Made by a program: the position numbers and the translations under genes
Assembly (NCBI GenBank): GCA_951799425.1
Contig: OX637404.1
Coordinates: forward strand, 22,440,545-22,504,544
DNA: 64,000 nucleotides
Source of the DNA: Ilex aquifolium
Lineage: Eukaryota > Streptophyta > Magnoliopsida > Aquifoliales > Aquifoliaceae
Direction: 5' to 3'
Shown here: positions 11,801 to 23,673 of the stretch, piece after piece
How positions within the stretch are numbered: position 1 is the stretch's first letter
Layout: every line of letters begins with the position of its first letter
The notes under the pieces: generated by a model
What the model was told of the DNA's origin: nothing
The model's input: the letters and a program-made list of their open reading frames with translations, nothing else
Database searches by the model: none

Positions 11801-13339
11801 GATTATTATATATCTAAACCAGTCACCTATAAAGCATGTCATCATCCTTATTTAAAACTAATTAGTATGCTGATAACCCATAAAGTCTCTAAATTAATGC
11901 AACAATCATTCATGCAGCCAATAACATAGTTCAACTTACATATCTCGAGTTTTCAAGTTTGAGTTTAAAAAAATATTCACCGATTGATTCTATGTATACG
12001 ATTTATAATTGATTGTCGGAATTCTGATTTATGTTTCGACAATGAATTTAAAAGACGCACGACTATCTCAAAAAAAAAATAATTCCACAATCAGAGTCAA
12101 TCATTTGTTAATGGGTGAGAAGTGCTATGCCACCTCAATATGAAGGGACTTGCTATATAGACTTTTGCACTAGTCTTCATTTACTAATAATTCTCACACA
12201 GTTTATGGAGGGACGTAAGTTTGGATGGAGCTGTGCTTTGATAAAGTTAAAGTTTGATAGAGACTTGAAGAGATGAATGATTGTCAATTTAAGATGGGAT
12301 TAGGGAAGATGAGACATTTTGTTTCTCAACAACCGTACCCAACTTGTGAGGCCTACGAACCCCAACAGTACTAGGAGAACCTATGAAAATCTTTAGCCTC
12401 CAAATCAACTTTTATATTTATTTCTTGATTGCTATTAAGATGTTGATTGATTGACTCAAAATGAAATTGGTCAATGAGGAAATCTAGAGTTGGTGGGCAA
12501 ATTGGCTAAAAAGATTTACAATCCTCCAAGATCCAAAAATGAGCATCCACGTATCTTTTCACTAGTGCAAATTATTTTTAGGTAATTTATATTAATTATT
12601 TAAAATAAATTAAAAGATTAAGTATCTGAGTTCTTTTGTGTGGAAGTTTCAAGCACTTATTCAAGAGAGAGTACCCACTAGAGAACCCAATGGCTTTGTC
12701 TTTGGTTCAATGCTAATAGCAGGAACGGCCGACATAAGATGAGGTCTAAAGCGAAAATTTATTTGAGATTTTATTAAAAAAATGTTGCGTATAATTATTT
12801 AAATTTTAAAATATATTTATTTTAAAATTATATTTTTTGCCATTTAATGTGAATGTAATTATTAGAATTTTATATTCAGGTTTTGTTGATATTTTCTCCC
12901 AATAGATAGTATAGTTAATTTATTTAAATTTGATACCTGATACAATAATAATATAAAATTTTAATAAATTTTATGTTAGTACAATTATTGAAAATAAAAA
13001 ACTTATAAATAACAAACCTCAAACTATATATCAAACATTCGAGTAGTGTCTTATAATCGAACATGGGTCTAAAATCGTTCCTATCAATTTTTAGGGACCC
13101 TAAAAAACAATGGGTTTGATTAAACTTGAATACGCAGGCTTAATGAAAGTTTTGTTGGGCATTAAAGATAAAATTATATGTACTTGAACCACTTAAAAAT
13201 GGAATCCTAAAAATTCAGAACGCGATCACTTTGAATTTTTCATCACTTCGTGTGACGATCACATAAAATATTTTGTAACCGTTTTATGCCTTTTTTTTCA
13301 AGAGAAGGGTTGCATTGTCCAATGTCTGGGCATCTAGAT
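8840..13339. other. Long gene-poor stretch
   Basis: About 4.5 kb with only short unrecognised frames (9062-9375 minus, 9741-9968 plus, 11475-11783 plus). The area around 12720-13140 has a faint resemblance to old hAT termini (CGGCC near 12727) but no TSD. No RNA gene or confident repeat is seen. Confidence 0.4.
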
Positions 13340-13927
13340 TAAGGGTGTCCATAGGTCGGGCAGGGTGAGGCTCACAAAATTTTTTTCGGGTTGAACTTGA
13401 GTAGGGTAAGCCCTTACCCGAACGAGTTATCGAGCGGGCTTCGGATAGAGGTAGGTAGGGTATCCGTAACCCAACTTACCACTCACTGAGCGGGTCTTCA
13501 GGGCGTGTATACAATTTCATTTAAAAAGTTCAACTTAATATTTTTGTAAATTATATTTTTGAATTAAGAGTCAAAATGGACAAAAAGTAAATAATGAATA
13601 ATTTTATTTATGAATAGGGGAGGAACCTAACTTTTTTTTTTAGAAGCATATATTGTCACCAAACTTTCAAAATTTCAATAGTCAACTTTTTTCCAAATAA
13701 TTGGGTGGATGGGCAAATGGGCTAAGCGGACGGGCTCTTAGGCCGAGTTTTAATGAGTTTTTGTGGATAGGCTCATGGGCCGGTTTTCAGTTTGAGGGCA
13801 AGCTCAAGCCCTTTCTTGAAGGATATGGGGCTCGAGCAGGACAACTATCAGGCCTATCGGACTTCGAACTTATTTTTTAAGTTGGATAACAAAACTCGTG
13901 GGCCAACCCGACCCATGGACATCCCTA
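13340..13927. mobile_element. hAT-type MITE, TAGGG family, 588 bp
   Basis: Left end TAAGGGTGTCCATAGGTCGG and the complement of the right end TAGGGATGTCCATGGGTCGG form imperfect terminal inverted repeats. The flanks ATCTAGAT (13332-13339) and ATCTGGAT (13928-13935) match at 7 of 8 positions, the TSD length expected for hAT. The interior is GGGC/CCCGA-rich near both ends and has no transposase. Confidence 0.72.
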
Positions 13928-14034
13928 ATCTGGATCTACCGCAATAGAGTTTCTCGGTTTTCATCATTTATGAGATGATAAGAAGCCATTAAGGATCTTT
14001 TTTTTTTTCTTTAAGCTTTTCATTTATTTAAGGG

Positions 14035-14538
14035 TGTGTTTGGTAGACTGGATGAAAAAAATACAATAATGAAAAGTAGGAGTAATACATTTTTTATCCT
14101 TCAAGGGAAGAATCCTCTATTTTCTACTTTGTATTTAGTAGGAGGGAAGGGAAGTAGAAAATATTGATTTTTTATTTTTTTCCGTTTAGTAAGATGAAAA
14201 AATGGAAGGATAGAAAAAATATAAATTATATTTTACCATTATATTTATATTTGAAATTAATGTATAAATAGTATGTAATAGATAAATATAATTTATGCAT
14301 ATATTAAACGACATATAAACAAATATAATACATTTCAACACACATAATGAATTTTTCATCCACTTTTCTTTCTAATTTTAGAGATATTGACTTTGGTGAG
14401 TCGAAAGGAAAGTTAATACATCCATTTTTTCATCCTTTTTATTTTTCTTCTTTACTAAACATGATATTTTATCTATCCCTTCAATTGTCTATCCTTCTAA
14501 CTTTCTATTATTCTAATTTTTCATCATACCAAACAAAG
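14035..14538. mobile_element. TIR element flanked by TTAAGGG repeats
   Basis: Left TGTGTTTGGTAGACTGGATG and the complement of the right end CTTTGTTTGGTATGATGAAA are inverted copies. The flanks at 14028-14034 and 14539-14545 both read TTAAGGG. No transposase is present. The superfamily is unclear: if only TTA is the TSD it would be PIF/Harbinger-like. The 14347-14553 open frame inside is not a gene. Confidence 0.5.
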
Positions 14539-14545
14539 TTAAGGG

Positions 14546-15158
14546 TACTCTAAGACATGTTTTCTAGAAAATATTTTAGAAAAAAATTGCCCATCCACAT
14601 GATTGTTTTTGAACACCTTTGTTTGGGTGTTTCATCCACGTGATTGTTTTTTTTCTTTCTTTCTTGTTAAGGATCGATGAGATTCAAACTCATTTGGATC
14701 TCTAAGCTCTAATATCCTGTTGAACACTAATAGTTCTAAAAGCTTAAGGCGATAGAGATGGATCTAACACAAATATTTATCGAATACTAGAACACTAAAT
14801 GAGCGTTTGGTTCGAGAAGAGTATGGGATGAGATTGAACAATTAATTCCATTCTAAGTCATGGTGGTGGTAATCATGTATCAACCATTTTAAGCATTAGT
14901 CTACTATATCGTGTTTAGTTCAAAATTAATATTTTTTTTTTCAGGAAGACAAAGTCTTCACAAGATAAGGAGTATCATTAGACCAAACGTCCATTGGTAG
15001 TTCAAAATTAATATAAGGTATGGATCAATTATTTTAATATTAATATTATTTTTGTACGAGGTATTACTGTTTGGTATTAAGTTTAAAAAGGCAAAAGTAC
15101 TATTCATTAATGCATAACACTGTAGCCTATAAAGATACTCTTGTCATTTTAGTTATTA
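14546..15158. other. Non-coding with weak LTR-like trace
   Basis: The minus strand near 14700-14720 has a degenerate GGTATCAGAGC-like string (GGATATTAGAGC) such as is found at retroelement primer sites. This is too little for a call. No gene is seen. Confidence 0.3.
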
Positions 15159-16712
15159 GGGCAAATTACACTGACACCCCCTGACTTTTTAGTTTATTAC
15201 ACGGACACCCCCTGACTTTTGACAAATGACACCGAACTCCCCTGACATTTAAAACTTATAACAGTCACACCCCTTATAACTAACAGACGTTAGAATGACT
15301 AACGGTCAAAGCTGATGTCATCGATATTAATTCCTAAAATACCAAAAATGCCCTCCAAATATATGTTCTTACCCCAAAAATTTATCAATCTCTCACTTAT
15401 CATTTCTCTATTTTATATTTCATATGTAAACTAAAAATTTCTCATTTAATCTAAAATTAAATGTTGAATTAACCACCCACTGCCGCCTCCACACCACGGA
15501 ACCACCACCATACTTCCCTAAAAATCACCACCACCACCTCCTCCTCCTCCTCATCTCTCTCTTATGTACAGAGCACCGCCACTAGTAACAGAGTAACTCT
15601 ATCATCGGTCCACCACCTCCAACTTCATTTTCATCTCCGCAAACACACAAAAAACACACAACCACCACAGCAAGAACTGGATTAATCCGCAGCTCAAAAA
15701 ACAACAGTTTGAAGGCATTAATCCAAAGAGACCAATACACTAGTGATCAATGGAAGCTCATACCCTCTTCATCTCAACAACAGCAACAAAAAACAAACCC
15801 AAATCTACACTGAAAGCCACCACCGACCACCATCGACATTCACCGCTGCAACAGATCACCCCACCCCCCCCCCCCACACACACAGTTTTGTCAAGAATTA
15901 ACATGTACAGAACCCTAATGGGTGATTTTGGATGGTTGAGGTGGTGGTGTTGATGGGTCTCTTTATCTCTGGTGAGATTCCAACCGATGGATGTGTTGAT
16001 GGTGGACTCCATTGTTGCAATTGGGTCTTCGGCAATGGTGCCGGTAATGGGTACTAATGACTCAATTGTTGCGATTGGGGGTCTGCTATATCGCCAAAGA
16101 GAGAGAGGGGGAAAGAGAGAGATGGGGGCTGGGTGGGGGGTGGTGTGGTTGCGTTGCTGGGTATTAGGGGCTGGGTATTGGGTGGTGTCTGTGTGTATGT
16201 ATATATGAATGTGTGTGTGTCTATATATATACACACACGTACACACAGAGATGGCTGAGGGGGAGAGAGAGAATATCGATTGGGTTTGAGAGAGAGAGGG
16301 GGAGAGAGAGAGATGGGGGGCTGGGTGGGGGGTGGGGGGTGGTGTGGTTGCATTGCTGGGTATTAGGGGCTGGGTATTGGGTGGTGTCTGTGTGTATGTA
16401 TATATGAATGTGTGTGTGTGTGTGTGTATATATATATACACACACACGTTCACACAGAGATGGCTGAGGGGGAGAGAAAGAAGACCGATTGGGTTTGAGA
16501 GAGAGAGAGAGATTGGGGTTTGGGTTTAGGTTTGTGTTAAACAGAGGGACAAAGGTTTGGGTTTGGGTTGGGTTAAACATAGGGGCAAAGTTGTCTTTTT
16601 ATTATGAGAGTTAACTCCGTCTAACTATTGGGGTCTTACTGTCATTTGTCAAAAGTCAGGGGGTGTCCGTATAATAAACCAAAAAGTCAGGGGGTGTCAG
16701 TGTAATTTACCC
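15159..16712. mobile_element. Mutator-like element, long TIRs, 9-bp TSD
   Basis: The first ~73 bp (GGGCAAATTACACTGACACC...) and the reverse complement of the last ~73 bp (GGGTAAATTACACTGACACC...) agree apart from a few mismatches. Both carry two CACCCCCTGACTTTT blocks. The flanks 15150-15158 and 16713-16721 are both TAGTTATTA, a perfect 9-bp TSD as in Mutator-like elements. The 1.55-kb interior has no transposase. It holds a CCACC-rich section (15480-15880) that could be captured host sequence, then duplicated low-complexity DNA. The His/Thr/Tyr-rich open frames on both strands are microsatellite translations. Confidence 0.88.
16090..16515. repeat. Duplicated block with GA, GT/TA and G-rich tracts
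   Basis: Two near-identical ~180-200-bp units (about 16090-16260 and 16275-16465) each contain GAGA repeats, a GGGG-rich segment with GGTGTGGTTG, GGGTATTAGGGGCTGGGTAT, a GT run running into TATATA, and CACACAGAGATGGCTGAGG. The second unit has longer GT and TA runs. The G-rich part (about 16316-16345) could form a G-quadruplex. Confidence 0.7.
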
Positions 16713-16919
16713 TAGTTATTAATACCAATTATAGCTCATGTAGTTGTTGGAACGAAAATTCCAAGAATCATTAATAGTACATATGTATCGAATACAAAAA
16801 AAAATTTCGTTAAAACCCTACAAAGCGGAACTAAGGTTTACCTTCGAGATCGCTCTGAATTGATTTCGTCTCAACACGAATACAGAATCTAACAACAAAC
16901 GTGGAAGACAGCTCGATAA

Positions 16920-17224
16920 ACCTCACAATAAAAATAGTAACATGCTCAACAAAAAAATTATAACATGCTCAATAAAAATTTAATCATTGTAATAGAGTGA
17001 CACCCCCACAACAGAATAAATACTCATATATGGTGTCACTCTATTGTAATAATTAAATTTTTAATTAAGTTTTTTATTGAGTATGTTACTGTTTGATGTT
17101 ACTATTTTTTTGTTGAGTATGTTATTGTTTGATATTACTATTTTTTTGTTGAGCGTGTTACTGTTTGATGTTACTATTTTTTTGTTGAGTGTGTTACTGT
17201 TTAACATTACTATATATATACATA

Positions 17225-17265
<41 letters not shown>

Positions 17266-17270
17266 TAGAA
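16920..17270. repeat. Foldback with 41-bp tandem repeats and microsatellites
   Basis: AATAGAGTGACACC at 16991-17004 pairs perfectly with 17032-17045, and the pairing continues outward imperfectly through AATTTAAT and the TTGAGCATGTTA-like motif. On the right arm a ~41-bp unit (GTGTTACTGTTTGATGTTAC plus T-rich spacer) repeats about four times (17070-17215). (GT)n and (GA)n runs follow at 17225-17266. Confidence 0.65.
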
Positions 17271-17299
17271 AAATAATTTTAATACTAACACAATTTTCA

Positions 17300-18265
17300 A
17301 GTTAGGAGTTGTTTATTTGAAAACATTGAAACTAATAATGATAGACAATATTTATGGTAAAGGTAATTATGGAATACATTTAAAAAAAAAAATTTGAAAT
17401 GTTTTAAAATGTATACTTATTAAAAACTATTTGATGAAAAAGAGGATTTATGGAGTATAAGTTTGAAAGTAATACTTAAAGTCAAATAAGTTCTACAAAA
17501 GATACTCAGTCAATTATTTCCAAAATTTTTGTTTGTATATAAGACTAACTGGGCCCATTTTAGACATCCTACCTTCTCCCATGTATCATTTGTTTGTGCA
17601 ATAATTTTTTATGGGCCAATTGGGCCCAGTTTTGAACAAAGTTAGGGCCCACATATCTTTGACAAAAAGCTTTTTCCTAGGTGAGAAAAAGTGTAGGACA
17701 GATATCATCTCTTTGCAGCTGTGAATTGGGTGGTGGAAGGCCCAACAACCCATCAATCAATCCAATAACAATATTCAACATCCGTTCTTTAGCGTCCGTT
17801 TTCTGGGCTGTGGGCCCATGATATGCCCGAACCACTTTTCTCCACGTTAGAAGGACCATGCACCCACCCCACAACTTGAACAACCTTAACTTCGGAAATG
17901 ACATAAAAAACTACTAAGGTTTTGGTGTTGAAAAAAGATCCCTTCCAAGCTTGATTGAAGAACTCGTATCCATCAATAAGAGTAGAATGAATGATTATTT
18001 CATTGAAAAACTACTAAGGTTTTGCTTTTATTTTTTATTAATTTTTTTACTTTTATAACTCCATCAATAAGAATAGAATGAATGATTATTTCATTGAAAA
18101 ATTTCTCCTAAAAACTCTAATAAAAGGTTTTTGTGAGTAAATGTCAAGGGATCGCCCTATTGTGTCACCAAACGCGAGGGGTGGGCGTAAATTATCTTAA
18201 AAATAAAGGGACTATTTAGTACAATATTTCATTATTTCAAGCATTTTAATTAATACAATGTTTTC
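17300..18265. other. Non-coding; one short direct repeat
   Basis: ATCAATAAGARTAGAATGAA with flanking sequence occurs twice (about 17972-18010 and 18063-18100). The open frame at 17677-17904 (minus) is not a recognised protein. Confidence 0.35.
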
Positions 18266-18590
18266 TTTTTTTTTCTTTTTTGAACACACACTAGACACAA
18301 CCTCTTAAAAGAGGAAGTGCCCAGTAAGGTATTTGAATAACACACACACCGAAAGCAATCCCGATGTGGGATTGCCCAGTCTCCCGACACCCCGGTGGAT
18401 TACCATAACCGCAGGGGCTTTGGCCCAAAGTGTGGGATTCCAGCCCAACACCGAAACGCCCGCATACATGTGCTCCAAAGGGCTTTTTAATTTTTTTTGA
18501 ACACTAGACACAACCTCTTAAAAGAGGAAGTGCCTAGTGAGGTATTTGAATAACACACACACCCAAAGCAATCCCGATGTGGGATTGCCC
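18266..18590 (-). mobile_element. Dimeric SINE-like retroposon, 14-bp TSD
   Basis: Perfect flanking repeats AATACAATGTTTTC occur at 18252-18265 and 18591-18604. Read on the minus strand, the element is a ~95-bp monomer (CCCACATCGGGATTGC ... AAGAGGTTGTGTCTAGTG) with an A-rich end, then a ~105-bp unrelated linker, then a second monomer and a terminal A-rich tail next to the TSD. The direct repeat, A tail and size fit a retroposed Pol III-type transcript, but I cannot point to convincing A and B boxes. No protein is encoded. Confidence 0.65.
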
Positions 18591-18604
18591 AATACAATGT
18601 TTTC

Positions 18605-19269
18605 AAATCAACAAATTCACTATAAGTTTTTCGATATGGGTTGGATCACCCCAAATGGGCCTTGTTCACTATATATCTAGGAAGGCTGACAGAACCATTG
18701 CATTCTAGTTGAGCCCAAGTCATGAAGTTATCCAACGAATACTGGACCGAAGATTTCCAGCCCAGATGAATATTCGGCTTGTTAATTGTCCTAAAAGCCC
18801 ACAAACGTGAAATTTTCATAATGATGCCTCATTCAACTAGTCCTTGGCAAGGCAAAAATATTGAATGTAATGGTAACACTAAGTTATTATTTTCACGTAT
18901 TATTATTATTTAACAATAAATTAAAATGAAAATAAGGGAATCTCATTTAATTTAATAACTATCTTGTAATTGTAAGAAAATAATCAATCTATATAAAAAA
19001 AATAGAATTCACCTTGTCCACTTGTAAATTTGTTAACATCACGTAACAATAGTGACTTGATATTACCATTATATCGAATATTTACTCGCCACTCTCAGAT
19101 CCATTGGAGATGATAACCTTATGCATTAGGTATAAAATGAATGATAATTACTAAATCTTTTACCCTATCTCACTTGCAATTCGAGCTTTTACTAGCTCTA
19201 TCTTACTAAAAAGTAAATATTCAATGTAATGGTTATATTACGTAATTCCTATCACGTCGTATCACCAAC
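18605..19269. other. Non-coding AT-rich spacer
   Basis: No gene is recognised. A TTACGTAA/ATCACGT-like phrase recurs near 19030-19060 and 19225-19260, possibly an older relative of the adjoining foldback element. Confidence 0.3.
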
Positions 19270-19860
19270 CAATATATCTAATATTATACGTAAAAAGTTG
19301 AATTTATCTCAATTTATAAAAATACAATAACTGTTAAGATTGATACAATCTTAATCTACCTTGATCTAATTGTAGAAAATTCATCTCAAATTTTTTTTCA
19401 GCGCTCAACAATATCATATTCTCTGCATAGCTCTCAATATCAGACAACTTAACCAATACATTCCACAATACCAAACAACCCTACTAATCCACTTCTATTT
19501 CTCTCTTCTCTCTTCTCTCTTCTCTCTCCTCTCTTCTCTACCTCTTTCTTATTTTTCTTTGTTCACTTTAATTTTAAATTAAGTAATTAAAAAATGAAGA
19601 GAGAGAAAAAAGAGATATGTATGGATTCATAAGATTGTTTGATATTGAGGAGTGTATTTATTAAGTTATTTGACATTGTGAGCCATGTAGAGAAGATAAT
19701 GTTTTTGAGCAATGAAAAAAAAAATTGAGATAAATTTTCTACCATTAGATCTAAGTAGATTAAGATTGTATCAATCTTGACCATTGTTGTGTTTTTATAA
19801 GTTGAGAATTCAACTTCCTATATGTAATATTAAATAGATATAGTTGATGATAGGTTTATA
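19270..19860. mobile_element. Foldback element with ~220-bp inverted arms
   Basis: The left arm (about 19270-19495) and the reverse complement of the right arm (about 19640-19860) align along almost their whole length. Matches include AAGATTGATACAATCTTAAT and GTAGAAAATTYATCTCAA, plus the terminal TATATCTAATATTA-like part. The centre is a TCTCTT-rich tract (19498-19555). No transposase is present and no TSD was found. A related half-copy lies at 60690-60890. Confidence 0.7.
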
Positions 19861-21034
19861 AAGTTTTGAGGACAGATAAAAAGATGGATTGATGGATTTT
19901 TTTTTTTCTAAATAATGAAGAACTATTTTAACTACGTATTTTTTGAACTCAATTATACTATATATAAATCCGAAATGAATACAATCCCTCATAAACCATT
20001 ATATCTTATTACCAGAGTGTGTCTCTTACGAAACTCGAATTTTGAATCGGAATGTATAATATAATACATGAGAGGTTTCAATAAGTTCATCCGACGATTT
20101 CAAATAGACTCATTAAACGGCCACCAACATTCTCAAAATCATACACCGTACTTTCAGGCACGGGTTAATCATAGTATATTAAAAACTTACCACTATAACT
20201 CTGCACTCCTTGTCAAAAGTTTCTTTCTTTTTTATTATATTTCAAGCCTTTGAACAGTCTGTGAAGGAGAGAGAGAATAAGCATGGTTACAATAACTTCT
20301 TCGCTGTATCTTAGCAATTCAAAAGGGAGAGTTGGCTTGTCACTTGCCAATGGTATTCATGGGAGACTTACGGTTCCTCCAATGACTTTACAGTGTGGGT
20401 TTACATAGCTGTTTATTGGGTAGTCAGGATCCAACTTGTTACAAATGGCCAAAAGTCAAAACCCTTCATATGTGCATTTAAGATCCAATTGCATTTTCCC
20501 AATGCAATTCCTGGCTGTAGATTTTCTTCCTCAATTTTTATTAATCAAGGAGAGAAGTTGAAGATGTTTAGTGCATATCGAGCATCTTGTGATCTTTTCC
20601 CTTTATTAAATCTATGGAGATTCTGTATTATCATATCGATAATTATAATTTAAGCAGATCAAGTAATGATTCATATATACATGTCAAACTATGTCCCCAG
20701 TGGGGTTGAGTGAGGATCAACCTCAAGTGATTTAGTATCAATTTTAAACTTTTGTACCTCATTTGAATCATAATTTTGACCTAATTGAATCATAGTATGG
20801 AACCGATTCGAAACTTTACAATTTTTCCTACATACGTGTGAATTTTTACGATTCTCATAGTGAAGAATTACTTAGAAATACATGATGAATAAATGGAAGT
20901 TATGAAACAGTCTTTATTTGTCTTGACTTCTCCATTATTATGATTAGCTTCTCTACTTAGGCCAAAACTTGGGCATGTTATTATGGCACAAAGTGCTACA
21001 TGAATTCATCTCAATTCTATCATGCACCCTGAGA
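19861..21034. other. Non-coding stretch
   Basis: A short frame from ATG 20283 (41 codons, MVTITSSLYL...) resembles a transit-peptide start but has no continuation I can follow. Nothing else is recognised. Confidence 0.35.
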
Positions 21035-21049
21035 AATGTTCCTATGTTT

Positions 21050-21383
21050 TTTTTTTTTTGGTTTAACAGTCAGGATGTCTGGACCAACTTATGTGCACTT
21101 CAACTAATCACCGATCTCCTCCCCGATCTGGTCAAAGGCGGACCATCCACACCAAAACTAGGGTATTAATAACGGATAAATCTCTCATACCAATTTACGT
21201 GCACTTCAACTAATCACCTCCCCTCCCTGGTCTGGTCAAAGGCAAACCATTCACGTCAAGACTAAGGTATTCATAAGGGATAAATCTCTCATGACCTAAT
21301 CCCAAAAAATTGCTAAGATTCAAATTTAGGACGTCTAAGTTTACAATTCGTCCTTATTACCACTTAAGCTACCTCTTCGGATT
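21050..21383 (-). mobile_element. tRNA-type SINE with internal duplication
   Basis: On the minus strand the head carries an A-box-like TAGCTTAAGTGG and a weaker B-box-like AATTTGAATCTTAG. The body has two copies of a ~100-bp block (CTTTGACCAGAYC ... TGATTAGTTGAAGTGCAC), and the element ends in a long A tail (T run 21047-21059). Flanks AATGTTCCTATGTTT (21035-21049) and AATGTTGTTATGTTT (21384-21398) match at 13 of 15 positions. The small open frames across it are not genes. Confidence 0.65.
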
Positions 21384-21398
21384 AATGTTGTTATGTTT

Positions 21399-22018
21399 GC
21401 CATTGTATCTCAGTCTTAACTCTTCTCTTTTCCACAAGCACCTCCTTTCTCTCCCACCCCAAACCCAACAACAAAGAGGGGAAAAAAAGAAAAGAAGAAA
21501 TGAACTCATCTGAACAATGAACATGCATTGGACTTACGAACTTCACCTACTTTATTGTGCACACCATGCAGGCACCGTCATACTCTTTTTTTGGGAAATG
21601 AGACATCGTTTCAACCTTGTATTCTTTAAACTAATATCTTAAACTTTAGATATATGAAATCACACGCTAACCCTAATGTATTAAATAGGTATTCTCAAAG
21701 GTTTACTAATCCAGCAATTAATCACTCAATTACGGCTTTTTGTGATAAATCTTTCTGACTTTTTCTTGCATGACTAGTTGAAGAAGAAAAGAATAAGAGG
21801 TTTCTTCAGCCTTGTTGCTTCCGTTAGAAGTACAGCATGCAAAATGGAAAGCTGCTTCTGCAAAACTAACCTAATCAAACAATTTGAGATCAACCTATCT
21901 CCTGGCTGACAAATGCACCAAGTATGGGGCAAGACTACGGCTGAAGAAGGTATCGTGTGAAAGTTATAATTTTTTTGGATCAAATTACAGCAAAAAAAGG
22001 TAAAGATCGATTATAAAT
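21399..22018. other. Non-coding stretch
   Basis: No gene or element ends are recognised apart from the left TSD (22011-22018) of the next element. Confidence 0.35.
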
Positions 22019-22972
22019 CAGCGGCGGATTTACGGTGGGGGCAACTGCCCCCACTGGAATTTTAAAAAAATTTGGGGTCTAGGTAATATTTTTAAAATTT
22101 TTGAATATTTTTACAAATTGCCCCCACTGAAATGTTGGGGTATTGTTCTATATATTAGGAGAACATATGGGTGTGTTTAATAAATATAACATTAGATTAG
22201 AAGAACACTTCTTGCCTCTTGGTCCCGACTTTTCATTCATCTCTTCAGACTTCCTTTCTTTCTTTGGCCCCTCATGTCGTTGCTGTTGTGAATCGGAATT
22301 CCTCTCTACAATCAAGTTTTGCTTTCTTTAGTTTACCTCTGTTCATTTTTTATGTTTTCCTTGTCTTCAGTCGTTCCTCTTTTTATTATCAATTCGATTG
22401 TTATTTAACTAGTCGATTGCGAAAATTGTTGAGAGCTTAGAAAATTCTATGAGAGCTATCGCAAGAGGTAACTCTTTCAAAAAAATTTGTATTTTTTGGC
22501 ATGGCGACAAGGGCTTCTATCCATTTGATTTTTTTTACCTATTTCATTTTTTACTTAACAGTGGATGATAGAACTGCAATTATCTATATTTGAATTGAAC
22601 AATAACGATTCAAATAGTTAATTTTTGATCTCTTCGGAATATTAGTTGCAATGTTGATTTCTTTGGATATTAGTCGGTGGTGAGGGTATAAAGGAGTTTG
22701 GTTTTGCAGAATGAACTTATCAATGATTTAATAGAGTTGTAATAGAATTAATTTTTCTAAATTACTGCTATTAAAATTTCTCCATTTATTTTGTTACTTA
22801 TGATTTTCTTGTAATTTATTTGTTAAAAACACAATGATGGGTATTGAGTTAGGGTCTAACTATTGAATTGATTTTTGAATTAGCTAGGATAAATTTTTTT
22901 TTTTTAAATATTTAAAGTTATTAAGGAATTTTATGTTGCCCCCACCGAAGAAATGGTCTGGCTCCGCCCCTG
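22019..22972. mobile_element. Non-autonomous hAT, CAGGGGCGGAGC family
   Basis: The left end CAGCGGCGGATTTA and the complement of the right end CAGGGGCGGAGCCA are inverted repeats. The flanks 22011-22018 and 22973-22980 both read TTATAAAT, a perfect 8-bp hAT TSD. Subterminal TTGCCCCCAC motifs occur in inverted orientation near both ends. The 954-bp interior encodes no transposase. Confidence 0.88.
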
Positions 22973-22980
22973 TTATAAAT

Positions 22981-23673
22981 GTTAAGATGTTTATCAAATA
23001 ACCATGTTCTATTGTAACCTAATCAAAGTGAATCATATTTGCACCTTATAGTAATTTAAGTACGGTACTAAAAAAATTACTTTTCGTTCAGTATTCTAAT
23101 CCCAGTACAAAGGATTCTAGCAAGTTGAATTCTACTTTTTTATCTCCTTTGTATAGAATGCATGCCAAGTGACTTACTTATCTGTAAGCTCGGCCATTAA
23201 TTGTCATAATTATATGCCACAGACAACAGACTAAAGGTACAGGAATTTTGAAAATTGTTTCTCTTGATAACCCATCAGAAGTAACTTACAGGAAGAAAAA
23301 AAAAACACCCCACCATGAGCAGATCCTTTCATGTTTCAGTTTTCAATTTCCAGGAAAATGGATTCTGTAACATCTAAATTCAAACCCTAATTCCATTTCT
23401 CAGAAAAAAAACCCAAATCAAATGGTTCACAAAATACAAAGACTTTGTCCTAAGAAGATGATCGGAGATTATTTCCAGTACATATGGACATTAGGATATA
23501 TACTACTAGTAATTTACACTTTGTTCCCCTATATGGTAGTGGTAAACTTTTTCAGCTCGGGCTAGAAATTTTAATTTTAGGCCTTGAACTGACGGAAGTA
23601 AAATCTACCGGTTCAAGGCCTAAAACTCAGAAACATAAAGGGAGAGAGAACCCCAAAACAGTTGAATCTCTCT
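22981..23673. other. 3' flank of the MYB gene
   Basis: Presumably includes the 3' UTR of the minus-strand MYB gene next to 23673. No independent gene. The open frame 23484-23789 overlaps the MYB last exon on the other strand and is a shadow. Confidence 0.4.

Noticed and set aside
12720-13145. Possible old hAT element
   Set aside because: Only weak CGGCC- and GGGACCCTAA-like terminal traces, with no TSD and no convincing inverted repeat.
15758-16580. Frames of 60-231 residues rich in His, Thr, Tyr and Ser
   Set aside because: Translations of GT, TA, GA and CCA microsatellites inside a Mutator-like element.
20283-20408. 41-codon frame starting MVTITSSLYLSN
   Set aside because: Looks like a plastid transit-peptide start but ends at a stop with no continuation or convincing splice partner; too little to call a gene.
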